A stretch of 51,179 nucleotides of DNA from Streptomyces apocyni (GTDB taxonomy: Bacteria > Actinomycetota > Actinomycetes > Streptomycetales > Streptomycetaceae): assembly GCF_009739465.1 (NCBI RefSeq), contig NZ_WHOM01000078.1, positions 1 through 51,179 on the forward strand, read 5' to 3'. A model generated the notes under the pieces. The model made no database searches. It was not told the origin of the DNA and worked only from the letters and a program-made list of their open reading frames with translations. A program made the translations under genes and the position numbers. Shown here piece after piece: positions 17,829-25,909 of the stretch. How positions within the stretch are numbered: the first letter of the stretch is position 1; each line of letters starts with the position of its first letter.

Positions 17829-19132
17829 GGAAGGACCTCCGGGGCAGGAAGAGGCCCGCGGGTCGCGCGAGCCTGTTCGTTCGTGGTGTCGTGCGTGGTG
17901 TCGTGATCGGCGGTGTCGCCGTCACTGGGGCGGCCCTCGTCGTCGAGGCCCCCGGCTATGAGTGGCTTTCTGCGGTCGCGTACGGATCCTGCCTCAGGCA
18001 GTCGCAGCGTAAAGGTGGAGCCCTGTCCCTCGGAGCTCCACACGGTGACTTCGCCGCCGTGTGAGGCGGCGACGTGCTTGACGATCGCCAGGCCGAGGCC
18101 GGTGCCTCCGGTGGCGCGGGAGCGCGCCGGGTCGACGCGGTAGAAGCGCTCGAAGATGCGTTCCCTGTCCTTCTCCGAGATGCCGATGCCCTGGTCGGTG
18201 ACCGCGATCTCGATCAGATCGCCGCCAGGGGCGTTGACCCGGCGCGCGGCTATCCCCACGCGCGTACGGGCCGGGCTGTAGTTCACGGCGTTCTCGACGA
18301 GGTTGCCCAGGGCGGCGGCGAGCTGGCCGCGGTTCCCCCAGATGCGCAGGTCGCCGACGCCTCCGGCGGCCATGGTGATCTCCTTCGTACCGGCCTGGTG
18401 TCGGCAGCGGTCCATCGCCTCGGCGACGAGTTCGTCGACGCGTACGGCCTCGGCGTCCTCCAGCGGGTCGTCGTTCTGGACGCGCGAGAGGTCGATCAGC
18501 TCCTGGACCAGGTTGGTCAGGCGGGTGGCCTCGATCTGCATACGGCCCGCGAAGCGCTCCACGGCCTCGGGGTCGTCCGAGGCGTCCATGACGGCCTCGG
18601 AGAGCAGCGAGAGGGCGCCGACGGGCGTCTTGAGCTCATGGCTGACGTTGGCGACGAAGTCGCGGCGTACCGCTTCGATACGGCGGGCCTCGGTGAGGTC
18701 CTCGACCAGCAGGAGGATCAGCCGGGAGCCCAGGGGCGCGACGCGGGCGGAGACGGCGAGCGCCTCACCGCGGCCGGTGCCGCGCCGCGGCAGGTCGAGC
18801 TCGACCTGGCGTATCTCGCCGTCCCTGCGGGTGTCACGGGCCATCTTGAGCATCGGCTCGACGGCCAGTTTCCCGCCGCGCACGAGGCCCAGCGCGTACG
18901 CGGCCGAGCTCGCCTTGACCACGGCGTCGCCCTCGTCGAGTACGACGGCCGACGAGCGGAGTACCGAGAGCACGGTGTCGACACCGGGCGGCAGTACGGC
19001 GTCGGTGTGCAGGGAGGTCCTGGTGGGGCGTTTCTGGTCGCGCTCGCTCCAGCGAAACGCCAGCATGGCGATGGCGCCGGTACACGCTCCGGCGATCGCT
19101 GCAGCTGCGGCGACCGCCGCGTTCACGTCCAT
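17825..19132 (-). CDS. phoR: PhoR, phosphate-sensing histidine kinase (SenX3-like)
   Basis: 435 residues. One N-terminal membrane helix (about residues 5-26) and no large outer sensor, a short PAS-like region, then the dimerisation/phosphotransfer helix with His165 (ANVSHELKTPVG) and an ATP-binding domain with N box (NLVENAVNYS), G1 (DQGIGIS), F box (FERFYRVD) and G2 (GGTGLGLAI). Autophosphorylates and passes phosphate to PhoP. The 35-residue tail is Asp/Thr-rich. Four-nt overlap with phoP indicates translational coupling. PHO boxes lie in the phoR-phoU gap. Confidence 0.96.
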   Translation of the reverse strand: MDVNAAVAAAAAIAGACTGAIAMLAFRWSERDQKRPTRTSLHTDAVLPPGVDTVLSVLRSSAVVLDEGDAVVKASSAAYALGLVRGGKLAVEPMLKMARDTRRDGEIRQVELDLPRRGTGRGEALAVSARVAPLGSRLILLLVEDLTEARRIEAVRRDFVANVSHELKTPVGALSLLSEAVMDASDDPEAVERFAGRMQIEATRLTNLVQELIDLSRVQNDDPLEDAEAVRVDELVAEAMDRCRHQAGTKEITMAAGGVGDLRIWGNRGQLAAALGNLVENAVNYSPARTRVGIAARRVNAPGGDLIEIAVTDQGIGISEKDRERIFERFYRVDPARSRATGGTGLGLAIVKHVAASHGGEVTVWSSEGQGSTFTLRLPEAGSVRDRRKPLIAGGLDDEGRPSDGDTADHDTTHDTTNEQARATRGPLPAPEVLP

Positions 19133-19205
19133 GGCTCCAGGTTAGGCATGGGATAAGCCCCGGCCACAGCGATGCCTGTGTCATCTCGGACACTCGTCGC
19201 CGAGA

Positions 19206-19238
19206 GTTCACCATGGATACGCGGATGGTTCATTTGGG
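19206..19238. promoter_or_regulatory. PHO box, PhoP-binding direct repeats
   Basis: Three contiguous 11-bp units: GTTCACCATGG, ATACGCGGATG, GTTCATTTGGG. Units one and three match the known PhoP direct-repeat unit (GTTCAYYYRGG), and the middle one is degenerate. It lies about 74 bp upstream of phoR, so autoregulation of phoRP is expected. Confidence 0.8.
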
Positions 19239-19312
19239 TGGTGCGACCGGCCCGGCGGGCCACAAGGGGGTGCGATCGCGGGGCATACGGGAACCGTGAG
19301 CCGTCGCCCAGA

Positions 19313-19345
19313 GTTCACCTCGGTGACAGAGGTGATTCATATGAG
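19313..19345. promoter_or_regulatory. Second PHO box, nearer phoU
   Basis: Three 11-bp units again: GTTCACCTCGG, TGACAGAGGTG, ATTCATATGAG. The first is a close PhoP unit and the third retains TTCAT. It is about 92 bp upstream of the phoU start. Confidence 0.7.
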
Positions 19346-19436
19346 AGGCCGTTATCGGTCGCGTTGCCGCTCGAACATGGGAGCGTGGGGGTCATAGCCC
19401 CGGCACGTATCACACGTATCAGGAAAGGGACCTTCC

Positions 19437-20135
19437 ATGCGGGACGCGTACCACGAGGAACTGGATTCGATCGGCGAGGGCCTGGTCGAGATGGCCCGGC
19501 TGGTCGGGTCGGCGATCGGGCGCGCCACGACGGCCATGCTCGACGCGGACCTGAAGCTGGCCGAGAGTGTGATCGCCGGCGACCAGAAGGTCGACGATCT
19601 GCAGCATGACCTGGAGGCCAGGGCCATCGCCCTGCTGGCCCGCCAGCAGCCGGTGGCGACGGACCTGCGCATCGTGGTCACCTCGCTGCGGATGAGCGCC
19701 GACCTGGAGCGCTCCGGCGACCTGGCCCAGCATGTCGCCAAGCTGGCCCGGCTGCGCTTCCCCGAGTCGGCCGTGCCGAACGACCTGCACGCCACCATTC
19801 TGGAGATGGGCCAGCTGGCCCAGCGCCTGATGGCGAAGTCGGCCGAGGTCATCATCACCAAGGACATCGACTTGGCGCTCCAGCTGGAGCAGGACGACGA
19901 CGAGATGGACCTGCTGCACCGCACGCTCTTCAGGCACCTGATGGACGACCGCTGGAAGCACGGCATCGAGACCGCCGTCGACGTGACCCTGCTCGGGCGC
20001 TACTACGAGCGGTTCGCCGACCACGCGGTATCGGTCGCCAAGCGGGTGGTCTACCTGGTGACCGGCGAGCACGCCGACGAACTGCAGGCCGCGACGGCGG
20101 CGGCGACGGCGACGGCGCCGACCGAGGGCGCGTAA
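19437..20135 (+). CDS. phoU: PhoU, phosphate-signalling regulator
   Basis: 232 residues from the ATG at 19437 behind AGGAAAGGGA. Two PhoU three-helix repeats are visible: the first around EELDSIGEGLVEMARLVG through DDLQHDLEARAIALLARQQP, the second around QLAQRLMAKSAEV through YYERFADHAVSVAKRVVYLVTGEH. PhoU restrains PhoR signalling when phosphate is plentiful and binds metal clusters through E/D-rich helices. Divergent from phoR-phoP, sharing the PHO-box region; no pst genes adjacent, as in other streptomycetes. Confidence 0.96.
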   Translation: MRDAYHEELDSIGEGLVEMARLVGSAIGRATTAMLDADLKLAESVIAGDQKVDDLQHDLEARAIALLARQQPVATDLRIVVTSLRMSADLERSGDLAQHVAKLARLRFPESAVPNDLHATILEMGQLAQRLMAKSAEVIITKDIDLALQLEQDDDEMDLLHRTLFRHLMDDRWKHGIETAVDVTLLGRYYERFADHAVSVAKRVVYLVTGEHADELQAATAAATATAPTEGA

Positions 20136-20252
20136 CGACGGCCGCGCTCCGGGCCCTGAGCGTTCGAGCCCCGATGCGCCGTTGATGCGCCCTGCTGGGT
20201 GGGCATGCAATAGGGAAGGTCGTAAGCCAACCGTGCCTTCGAGGAGGGTCCC

Positions 20253-20405
20253 ATGGCCGACACCCCCACGCCCGACGCCCACCAGGACAACGACCAGGTC
20301 CAAGTGATCCACCTGCCCCTGCTCGGTGCCTGCGGCTGCGGCGCGGGCTGCGGCTGCGGCTGCCAGTCGGGGGCGCCCTGCCAGTGCGGCGGCTGCTGCG
20401 GCTGA
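20253..20405 (+). CDS. 50-residue Cys/Gly-rich peptide, possibly metal-binding
   Basis: A small gene with a near-ideal ribosome site (GAGGAGGG at 20241-20248) and ATG at 20253. The first half is polar (many Asp/Gln), then VIHLPLLGACGCGAGCGCG leads into a tail with nine Cys in the last 24 residues, spaced as CxC and CC pairs between Gly. Such density is typical of metallothionein-like metal binders or of heavily modified peptides; no family is recognised. It follows phoU by 117 bp on the same strand and ends just before a 17-bp terminator, so it is a complete transcription-unit end. Coding status rests on start signals and terminator position; function is inference. Confidence 0.72.
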   Translation: MADTPTPDAHQDNDQVQVIHLPLLGACGCGAGCGCGCQSGAPCQCGGCCG

Positions 20406-20448
20406 GCCAGAGCGGGCCCGCAGCACGGAATGAGCCCGCAGCGTGAAA

Positions 20449-20487
20449 ATGCCCCCGCCCCGCGCCAAACGCGCGGGGCGGGGGCAT
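20449..20487. terminator. Strong bidirectional terminator
   Basis: 17-bp perfect stem (20449-20465 with 20471-20487), 5-nt loop CAAAC. It separates the Cys-rich peptide gene from convergent gpmA. Confidence 0.92.
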
Positions 20488-20498
20488 GATCGTGGTGC

Positions 20499-21260
20499 CT
20501 ACTTCTTCTTGCCCTGGTTCTTGACCGCCTCGATCGCGGCCTTCGCCGCGTCCGGGTCGAGGTAGGTGCCGCCCGGGTTGAGGGGCTTGAACTCGGCGTT
20601 CAGTTCGTAGGAGAGCGGGATGCCGGTGGGGATGTTCAGGCCCGCGATGTCGGCGTCGGAGATGCCGTCGAGGTGCTTGACCAGGGCGCGCAGGGAATTC
20701 CCGTGCGCGGCCACCAAGACCGTGCTGCCGGTGAGCAGGTCCGGGACGATGCCGTCGTACCAGTACGGCAGCATCCGCGTGACGACGTCCTTGAGACACT
20801 CCGTCCGCGGGCGCATCTCCGGCGGGATCGACGCGTAACGCGCGTCGTCGCTCTGCGAGAACTCCGCGCCGTCCGCGAGCGGCGGCGGCGGGGTGTCGTA
20901 CGAGCGGCGCCAGAGCATGAACTGCTCCTCGCCGAACTCCGCGAGGGTCTGCGCCTTGTCCTTGCCCTGCAGCGCGCCGTAGTGCCGCTCGTTCAGGCGC
21001 CAGGAGCGGTGGACCGGAATCCAGTGGCGGTCGGCTGCCTCAAGCGCCAGGTTCGCGGTGCGGATCGCACGCTTCTGGAGCGAGGTGTGCACGACATCGG
21101 GGAGCAGGCCGACGTCCTTGAGCAGCTCACCGCCGCGGACCGCCTCCTTCTCGCCCTTCTCGTTGAGATTGACGTCCACCCAGCCGGTGAACAGGTTCTT
21201 CGCGTTCCACTCGCTCTCGCCGTGGCGGAGGAGGATCAGCTTGTACGGTGCGTCGGCCAT
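20499..21260 (-). CDS. gpmA: Phosphoglycerate mutase, 2,3-BPG dependent
   Basis: 253 residues from ATG 21260. Interconverts 3- and 2-phosphoglycerate in glycolysis. LLRHGESEWN carries the catalytic His13; LNERHYGALQGKDKAQT and VLVAAHGNSLRALVKHLDG hold the remaining active-site Arg, Glu and second His. C-terminus ends NQGKKK. A longer in-frame start upstream runs through the 12-bp repeat array and lacks conservation features, so it is not used. Single gene facing the terminator. Confidence 0.96.
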   Translation of the reverse strand: MADAPYKLILLRHGESEWNAKNLFTGWVDVNLNEKGEKEAVRGGELLKDVGLLPDVVHTSLQKRAIRTANLALEAADRHWIPVHRSWRLNERHYGALQGKDKAQTLAEFGEEQFMLWRRSYDTPPPPLADGAEFSQSDDARYASIPPEMRPRTECLKDVVTRMLPYWYDGIVPDLLTGSTVLVAAHGNSLRALVKHLDGISDADIAGLNIPTGIPLSYELNAEFKPLNPGGTYLDPDAAKAAIEAVKNQGKKK

Positions 21261-21331
21261 GGCCCTGAGCCTAATCGAAAACCAGTAGTGCCCCGCCTCG
21301 GCCGCCCGTAATCTGCGTGAGCGTTGAACAC

Positions 21332-21376
21332 CACTTACGCACGCACTTACGCGCGCACTTACGCACTCACGTACGC
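21332..21376. repeat. 12-bp tandem repeat in the gpmA/MFS divergent promoter
   Basis: CACTTACGC occurs at 21332, 21344 and 21356, with a variant CACGTACGC at 21368, giving four units at exact 12-bp spacing. It ends 17 bp before the MFS start codon. Confidence 0.85.
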
Positions 21377-21393
21377 AGAGCCGGGGGCACCTC

Positions 21394-22794
21394 TTGTCGT
21401 TCGCTTCTCTCAGACGGTCCGCGCGCGAGAGCGTCTCGGGACTGCCGGGCGGGTTCTGGTGGCTCTGGCTGTCCACGCTGGTGAACCGTACGGGCGCCTT
21501 CGTGCTCACCTTCATGTCCCTGTACCTGACCCAGGAACTCGGCTACTCGGCCTGGTACGCGGGGCTCGTCATCGCGCTGCACGGGCTCGGCGGCATCGCC
21601 GGGTCGCCGCTGGGCGGGATGCTCAGCGACCGGTGGGGACGACGGCCCACGATGATCACCGCGCATCTGGGCGGTGCGGTCTGCGCCGCCGCGCTCGCGG
21701 TGGTGACCAGCGCCTGGGGCATCGCCGTCGTGGTGCTGCTGATGGGTGTGGCGATGCAGGCGGTACGGCCCGCGATCGGCGCGACCATCGCGGACCTGGT
21801 TCCGGAGGCCGACCGCAGGCGGGCCTACTCGCTGAACTACTGGGCACTCAACCTGGGCTTCGCCATCGCCGCGATGGGCGGCGGTGCCGCGATCTTCCTC
21901 GGCTACCGGACGCTGTTCGTGGCGGACGCGGTGGCGACCGTACTGTGCGCGCTGATCGTCTTCCTGCGGCTGGGTGAGACGCGGCCCGCTCCCGCCTCCA
22001 CGAGCGGCGATGCCTCGGCGCGGGCCGCGGGCGAGGCGAAGGCGAAGGTGACCACGTTCTCGGTGCTGCGTGATGACAAGGCGTTCCGGACGCTGGTCCT
22101 GCTCAACCTGATGGTGTGCCTGGTCTTCACGGCTCCGTGGGTGGGGCTGCCGCTGACCATGGCCGCCAAGGGGCTTGAGCCGAGCGCGTACGGCATGGTC
22201 ATCGCGGTCAACGGCGTCGTGATCGTCGCCTTCCAGCTGCTCGTCAACAAGATCACCGAGCGGCGCTCCCCGGCCGCCCTGCTCACCGTCTCCTCGCTGC
22301 TGTTCGCCCTCGGGACGGGGCTGACCGTGCTGGCGGGGACGCCACTGCTGTTCGCCGCGACCGTCGTGGTGTGGACGATCGGCGAGATGGTGCACATCCC
22401 CACCAACTCCGCCGCGACCGCCCGGCTGGCCCCGGAGCACGCGCGCGGCCGCTACCAGGGCGTGATGGGCATGTCCTGGGCGGTGGCGGGCTTTGTCGCG
22501 CCGATCCTGGCCGGGTGGGTGGTGGACGGGCCTGGTCCGGGCGCGCTGTGGCTGGGGTGCGGGGTGCTCGGGAGTGCGGCGGCGGTCGGGTACGCGGTGT
22601 TGCTGCGGCGGGCACTGGGCACGGAGGAAGGTGCGGCGGAGGGCGCGGCGGAGGCGGAGGGCGCGGCGGAGAGCGACGACGTGCCCGGGGGCGTACGAGG
22701 TGAAGCCGTGGCCGATGCCGCGTCCGAAGCCGGGACTGCGTCCGAGCCCGCGTCCGAAGCCGGGACCGAGCTCAGTTCGCGCGTGGCTGGGTGA
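21394..22794 (+). CDS. MFS transporter (drug/multi-substrate exporter type)
   Basis: 466 residues from a TTG start. Twelve-helix pattern with the MFS loop motif GGMLSDRWGRRP between helices 2 and 3 and a long cytoplasmic loop near residues 195-225. PAIGATIADLVP and HIPTNSAATARLAPEHARGRYQG are typical of the MFS group that includes MdtH-like carriers. The last 55 residues are an Ala/Glu/Ser-rich tail. Substrate unknown. The 3' end overlaps the convergent YbjN-type gene by 23 bp. Its promoter region holds the 12-bp repeat array. Confidence 0.88.
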   Translation: MSFASLRRSARESVSGLPGGFWWLWLSTLVNRTGAFVLTFMSLYLTQELGYSAWYAGLVIALHGLGGIAGSPLGGMLSDRWGRRPTMITAHLGGAVCAAALAVVTSAWGIAVVVLLMGVAMQAVRPAIGATIADLVPEADRRRAYSLNYWALNLGFAIAAMGGGAAIFLGYRTLFVADAVATVLCALIVFLRLGETRPAPASTSGDASARAAGEAKAKVTTFSVLRDDKAFRTLVLLNLMVCLVFTAPWVGLPLTMAAKGLEPSAYGMVIAVNGVVIVAFQLLVNKITERRSPAALLTVSSLLFALGTGLTVLAGTPLLFAATVVVWTIGEMVHIPTNSAATARLAPEHARGRYQGVMGMSWAVAGFVAPILAGWVVDGPGPGALWLGCGVLGSAAAVGYAVLLRRALGTEEGAAEGAAEAEGAAESDDVPGGVRGEAVADAASEAGTASEPASEAGTELSSRVAG

Positions 22795-23263
22795 GGTGCG
22801 CGAACGCGTCCAGGTTGCGCGTCGGCTCGCCCCGCGAGACCCGCCACTCGTACTCCTTACGGATCGCCGAGGCGAAGCCCAGCTCCAGGAGCGTGTTGAA
22901 GGAGCCGTCCGCCGCCTCCAGGACCGACCCGAGCAGCCGGTCAAGCTCCTCGGCGGTCACCGCGGACAGCGGCAGCTTGCCGGTCAGGTAGACGTCGCCG
23001 AGCTGGTCGACCGCGTATCCGACCCCGTACAGCTTGAGATTGCGCTCAAGGAGCCAGCGATGGACCCCTTCGGCGTTCTCGTCCGGGTGCCGGATCACGA
23101 AGGCGTTCAGTGACAGCGCGTGCTTGCCCACGATGAGCGAGACCGTGGTGCTCAGCTTGTGGGTGCCAGGGAGGGTGACGACGTACGAGCCGGGCTCGGG
23201 ACTCTCCCACTCGACGTCCGCGTCGGCCAGGGACTGCTCGATGATCGCTGCTGCGTCAGCCAT
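22772..23263 (-). CDS. YbjN-domain protein
   Basis: 163 residues. Typical actinobacterial YbjN type, related to type III secretion-chaperone folds: WESPEPGSYVVTLPGTHKLSTTV, then HPDENAEGVHRWLLERNLKLYGVGYAVD and VYLTGKLPL. Its ATG at 23263 lies inside the end of mshA (8-nt overlap), so it is translated with mshA. The stable mshA-ybjN pairing suggests a link to mycothiol or carbohydrate metabolism, but biochemical function is not established. Confidence 0.88.
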   Translation of the reverse strand: MADAAAIIEQSLADADVEWESPEPGSYVVTLPGTHKLSTTVSLIVGKHALSLNAFVIRHPDENAEGVHRWLLERNLKLYGVGYAVDQLGDVYLTGKLPLSAVTAEELDRLLGSVLEAADGSFNTLLELGFASAIRKEYEWRVSRGEPTRNLDAFAHLTQPRAN

Positions 23264-24602
23264 GTACCGAGCGTAGAGGACGGTGCGCTTCCTGCATGGC
23301 AGCGGTGTACACGTCGGCGGTCCCGAGCGCCGCGGTGTCCCAGCCGAAGGACTGCGCGTGCCGCGCGGCCGCCTCGCCCATCCGGTCCACCAGGTGCTCC
23401 TCGTCCACGAACCGCTCCAGGACCTGGGCGTACGCCGCCGGATCGTGCCCCGCTACGAGGAAGCCGCTGACCTCGTCGCGTACGGCCACCGGCAGGCCGC
23501 CCACGGCCGCCGCGACGACCGGCGTACCGGAGGCCTGGGCCTCGATGGCGACGAGTCCGAAGGACTCGTTGTAGGACGGCATCACCAGCACGGACGCGGC
23601 GCGGAACCAGTCCGCGAGCTGGTTCTGCCCGACCGGCGGCCTAAAGCTCACGACATCCGCGATACCCAGTCGGCAGGCCAGCTTCTGCAGGCCCTCCGGC
23701 TTGGCGAGGCCGCTGCCGCTGGGGCCGCCGACCACCGGCACCACCAGGTTGGCGCGCAGCTCGGGACGGCGCTGTAGGAGTACGGCGACGGCGCGCAGCA
23801 GGACGTCGGGGGCCTTCAGGGGCTGTATGCGGCCCGCGAAGAGCGGGATCAGCGCGTCCTGCGGCAGGCCGAGGCGCTGCCGGGCGGCCTGGCGGCCGTC
23901 GGCGGGGCGGAAGCGGTCGAGGTTGACGCCGGGGTGGACGACGGCGACCTTCGCGGGGTCGGCGTCGTAGTGGAGCACGAGTTCGTCGGACTCCTCGTCG
24001 GTGTTGGCGATGAGCCGGTCGGCGGCCCGTACGACCTGCGTCTCGCCGATCACGCGGGCGGCGGGCTCGGGAGTGTCGCCCGCGGCCAGCGCGGCGTTCT
24101 TGACCTTGGCCATGGTGTGCATGGCGTGCACGAGGGGGACGCCCCAGCGTTCGGCCGCGAGCCAGCCGACGTGGCCGCTCAGCCAGTAGTGGGAGTGCAC
24201 CAGGTCGTAGTAGCCGGGGTGGTGGCCGGCCCAGGTCTGCATCACGCCGTGCGTGAAGGCGCACAGCTGGGCGGGCAGCTCCTCCTTGGAGAGGCCTTCG
24301 TAGGGGCCCGCGTCGACATGGCGTACGAGGACGCCGGGGGCGAGTTCGACCTTGGGGGGCAGGCCGCCCGTGGTGGCCCGGGTGAAGATCTCGACTTCGA
24401 CGTTGATCGCGGCGAGGCGCTTGGCGAGTTCGACGATGTAGACGTTCATGCCGCCCGCGTCGCCGGTGCCCGGCTGGTGCAGCGGCGAGGTGTGCACACT
24501 GAGCATGGCCACCCGGCGGGGGCGGCGCGGGCCGGGGAAGCGGAGTCTCGCGGCCGCGCTGGAACCGAGACGTTCACCGAGCCGGGTCACATACTGGCTC
24601 AC
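23256..24602 (-). CDS. mshA: MshA, D-inositol-3-phosphate glycosyltransferase (mycothiol step 1)
   Basis: 448 residues. GT-B (GT4) enzyme joining GlcNAc from UDP-GlcNAc to inositol 3-phosphate, the first committed step of mycothiol, the actinobacterial thiol buffer. Seen: SVHTSPLHQPGTGDAGGMNVYIVELAKRL at the acceptor site (N-terminal domain), VHPGVNLDRF and AGRIQPLKAPDVLL at the domain junction, and the EX7E motif in YNESFGLVAIEAQASG. Start taken at GTG 24602 behind AGGAGG; an upstream in-frame start adds 31 Pro/Arg residues and is rejected. Confidence 0.95.
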   Translation of the reverse strand: MSQYVTRLGERLGSSAAARLRFPGPRRPRRVAMLSVHTSPLHQPGTGDAGGMNVYIVELAKRLAAINVEVEIFTRATTGGLPPKVELAPGVLVRHVDAGPYEGLSKEELPAQLCAFTHGVMQTWAGHHPGYYDLVHSHYWLSGHVGWLAAERWGVPLVHAMHTMAKVKNAALAAGDTPEPAARVIGETQVVRAADRLIANTDEESDELVLHYDADPAKVAVVHPGVNLDRFRPADGRQAARQRLGLPQDALIPLFAGRIQPLKAPDVLLRAVAVLLQRRPELRANLVVPVVGGPSGSGLAKPEGLQKLACRLGIADVVSFRPPVGQNQLADWFRAASVLVMPSYNESFGLVAIEAQASGTPVVAAAVGGLPVAVRDEVSGFLVAGHDPAAYAQVLERFVDEEHLVDRMGEAAARHAQSFGWDTAALGTADVYTAAMQEAHRPLRSVHG

Positions 24603-24825
24603 TGTGGCGGTCCTCCTAGGGCGGGCGGTTCGGCTGCGGGCGGGCCACTGCGGGGTGGGGCGAGGACGGGCTGGGTCGAGGCGGGCTGGCGGCACCTTCC
24701 GACGGGGGGAACAGCGGAGAGCTCTCGCTCATTTCCATTTTGCCAAAGCATTACCCGCACCTTCTCAACCGTCCCGCAGGCGCCCCTCACGGTGGGCGGC
24801 CGCGAGGCCCGGCGATACTGGACGC

Positions 24826-25713
24826 ATGGCCCGCACCCCGTCCCGTCCGGTAGGGACCGTCACCCGCGGGACCACGAACCCCAACCGGCTGCGCCGCATG
24901 GACCGCTGGATCGCCGCCGTGCACGGCCCTGCCCTGCGCGCGGCTACGCGGGGCGGGGCCGAGCCGGGCGGGGACGAGCCGGGCGGGGACGAGCCGGGCG
25001 GGGCCGAACGGGAGGCCGCGCCCGTCGCCGTGGACCTGGGGTACGGCGCCGCCCCCTGGACCGCGGTCGAGCTGCTGCACCGGCTGCGGACCGCCGCCCC
25101 GGCCATCGAGGTCGTCGGCATCGAGATCGACCCGGCGCGGGTGGCGGCGGCAGCCCCGTACGAGACAGACGGCCTGACCTTTGTGCACGGCGGCTTCGAA
25201 CTGCCGCTGCCCGGGGCGCGACGCCCCGCGCTGATCCGCGCGGCCAATGTGCTGCGCCAGTACGACGAGGAGCAGGTCGCCGGGGTCTGGGAGCGGCTGC
25301 GGGGCCGGCTGGCTCCCGGTGGGCTGCTGGTCGAGGGCACCTGCGACGAGATCGGGCGGCGTCATGTGTGGGTGGCGCTGGGCCCCGAGGGGCCTCGTAC
25401 GGTGACCTTCGCGACCCGGCTGGGCTCGCTTGAGCGGCCGTCGGACCTGGCGGAACGGCTGCCGAAGGCGCTGATCCACCGCAATGTGCCGGGTGAGCCG
25501 GTGCACGCGTTTCTGCGCGACTTCGACCGCGCCTGGGCGGCGGCGGCCCCGTACGCGGCGTATGGCGCGCGGCAGCGCTGGATCAGGTCGGTCCAGGATC
25601 TGGCGGCCCGCTGGCCGGTGGTGGACCGGCCGGGGCGGTGGCGGCAGGGCGAGGTGACGGTGGCGTGGGAGGCGCTGGCGCCGCGCGGGGGCGCTGGGGG
25701 TGCCACGGGGTGA
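24826..25713 (+). CDS. Class I SAM-dependent methyltransferase-like protein
   Basis: 295 residues. VAVDLGYGAAPWTAVELL resembles the SAM-binding motif I, VVGIEIDPARV motif II, and PALIRAANVLRQYDEEQV with LRGRLAPGGLLVEGTCDEIGRRHVWV fits motifs IV-VI. A Gly/Pro-rich insertion (GGDEPGGDEPGGAE, from a 15-bp tandem repeat at about 24960-25005) precedes motif I and probably varies between strains. It stands alone, divergent from mshA. Substrate unknown. Confidence 0.82.
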   Translation: MARTPSRPVGTVTRGTTNPNRLRRMDRWIAAVHGPALRAATRGGAEPGGDEPGGDEPGGAEREAAPVAVDLGYGAAPWTAVELLHRLRTAAPAIEVVGIEIDPARVAAAAPYETDGLTFVHGGFELPLPGARRPALIRAANVLRQYDEEQVAGVWERLRGRLAPGGLLVEGTCDEIGRRHVWVALGPEGPRTVTFATRLGSLERPSDLAERLPKALIHRNVPGEPVHAFLRDFDRAWAAAAPYAAYGARQRWIRSVQDLAARWPVVDRPGRWRQGEVTVAWEALAPRGGAGGATG

Positions 25714-25909
25714 TCGCCACCCACACGAGTGAAGTCGGGTGGCCTGGGGGGTGCTAGGGAACGCCGGGTGACGGTCGTTCGTCTGAAGGGGCAGGCGGGG
25801 TAACGAGGTTCGACAGTCGCACACACATCTGTCGTATCGCGCACGGACATGGCACCATCCGGAGGCGCCAAGGTTACTGACGAGCAATCAGTTATTGGGG
25901 GGCGTAGGC

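Noticed and set aside
21261..21515. N-terminal extension of gpmA to 21515
   Set aside because: It would read through the 12-bp repeat and the divergent promoter as CVRECVSARVSACV-like sequence with no homology to phosphoglycerate mutases.
25714..25909. c-di-AMP (ydaO) riboswitch upstream of the NlpC/P60 gene
   Set aside because: Expected for some Streptomyces hydrolases, but I could not find the conserved core motifs in the 196-bp leader.
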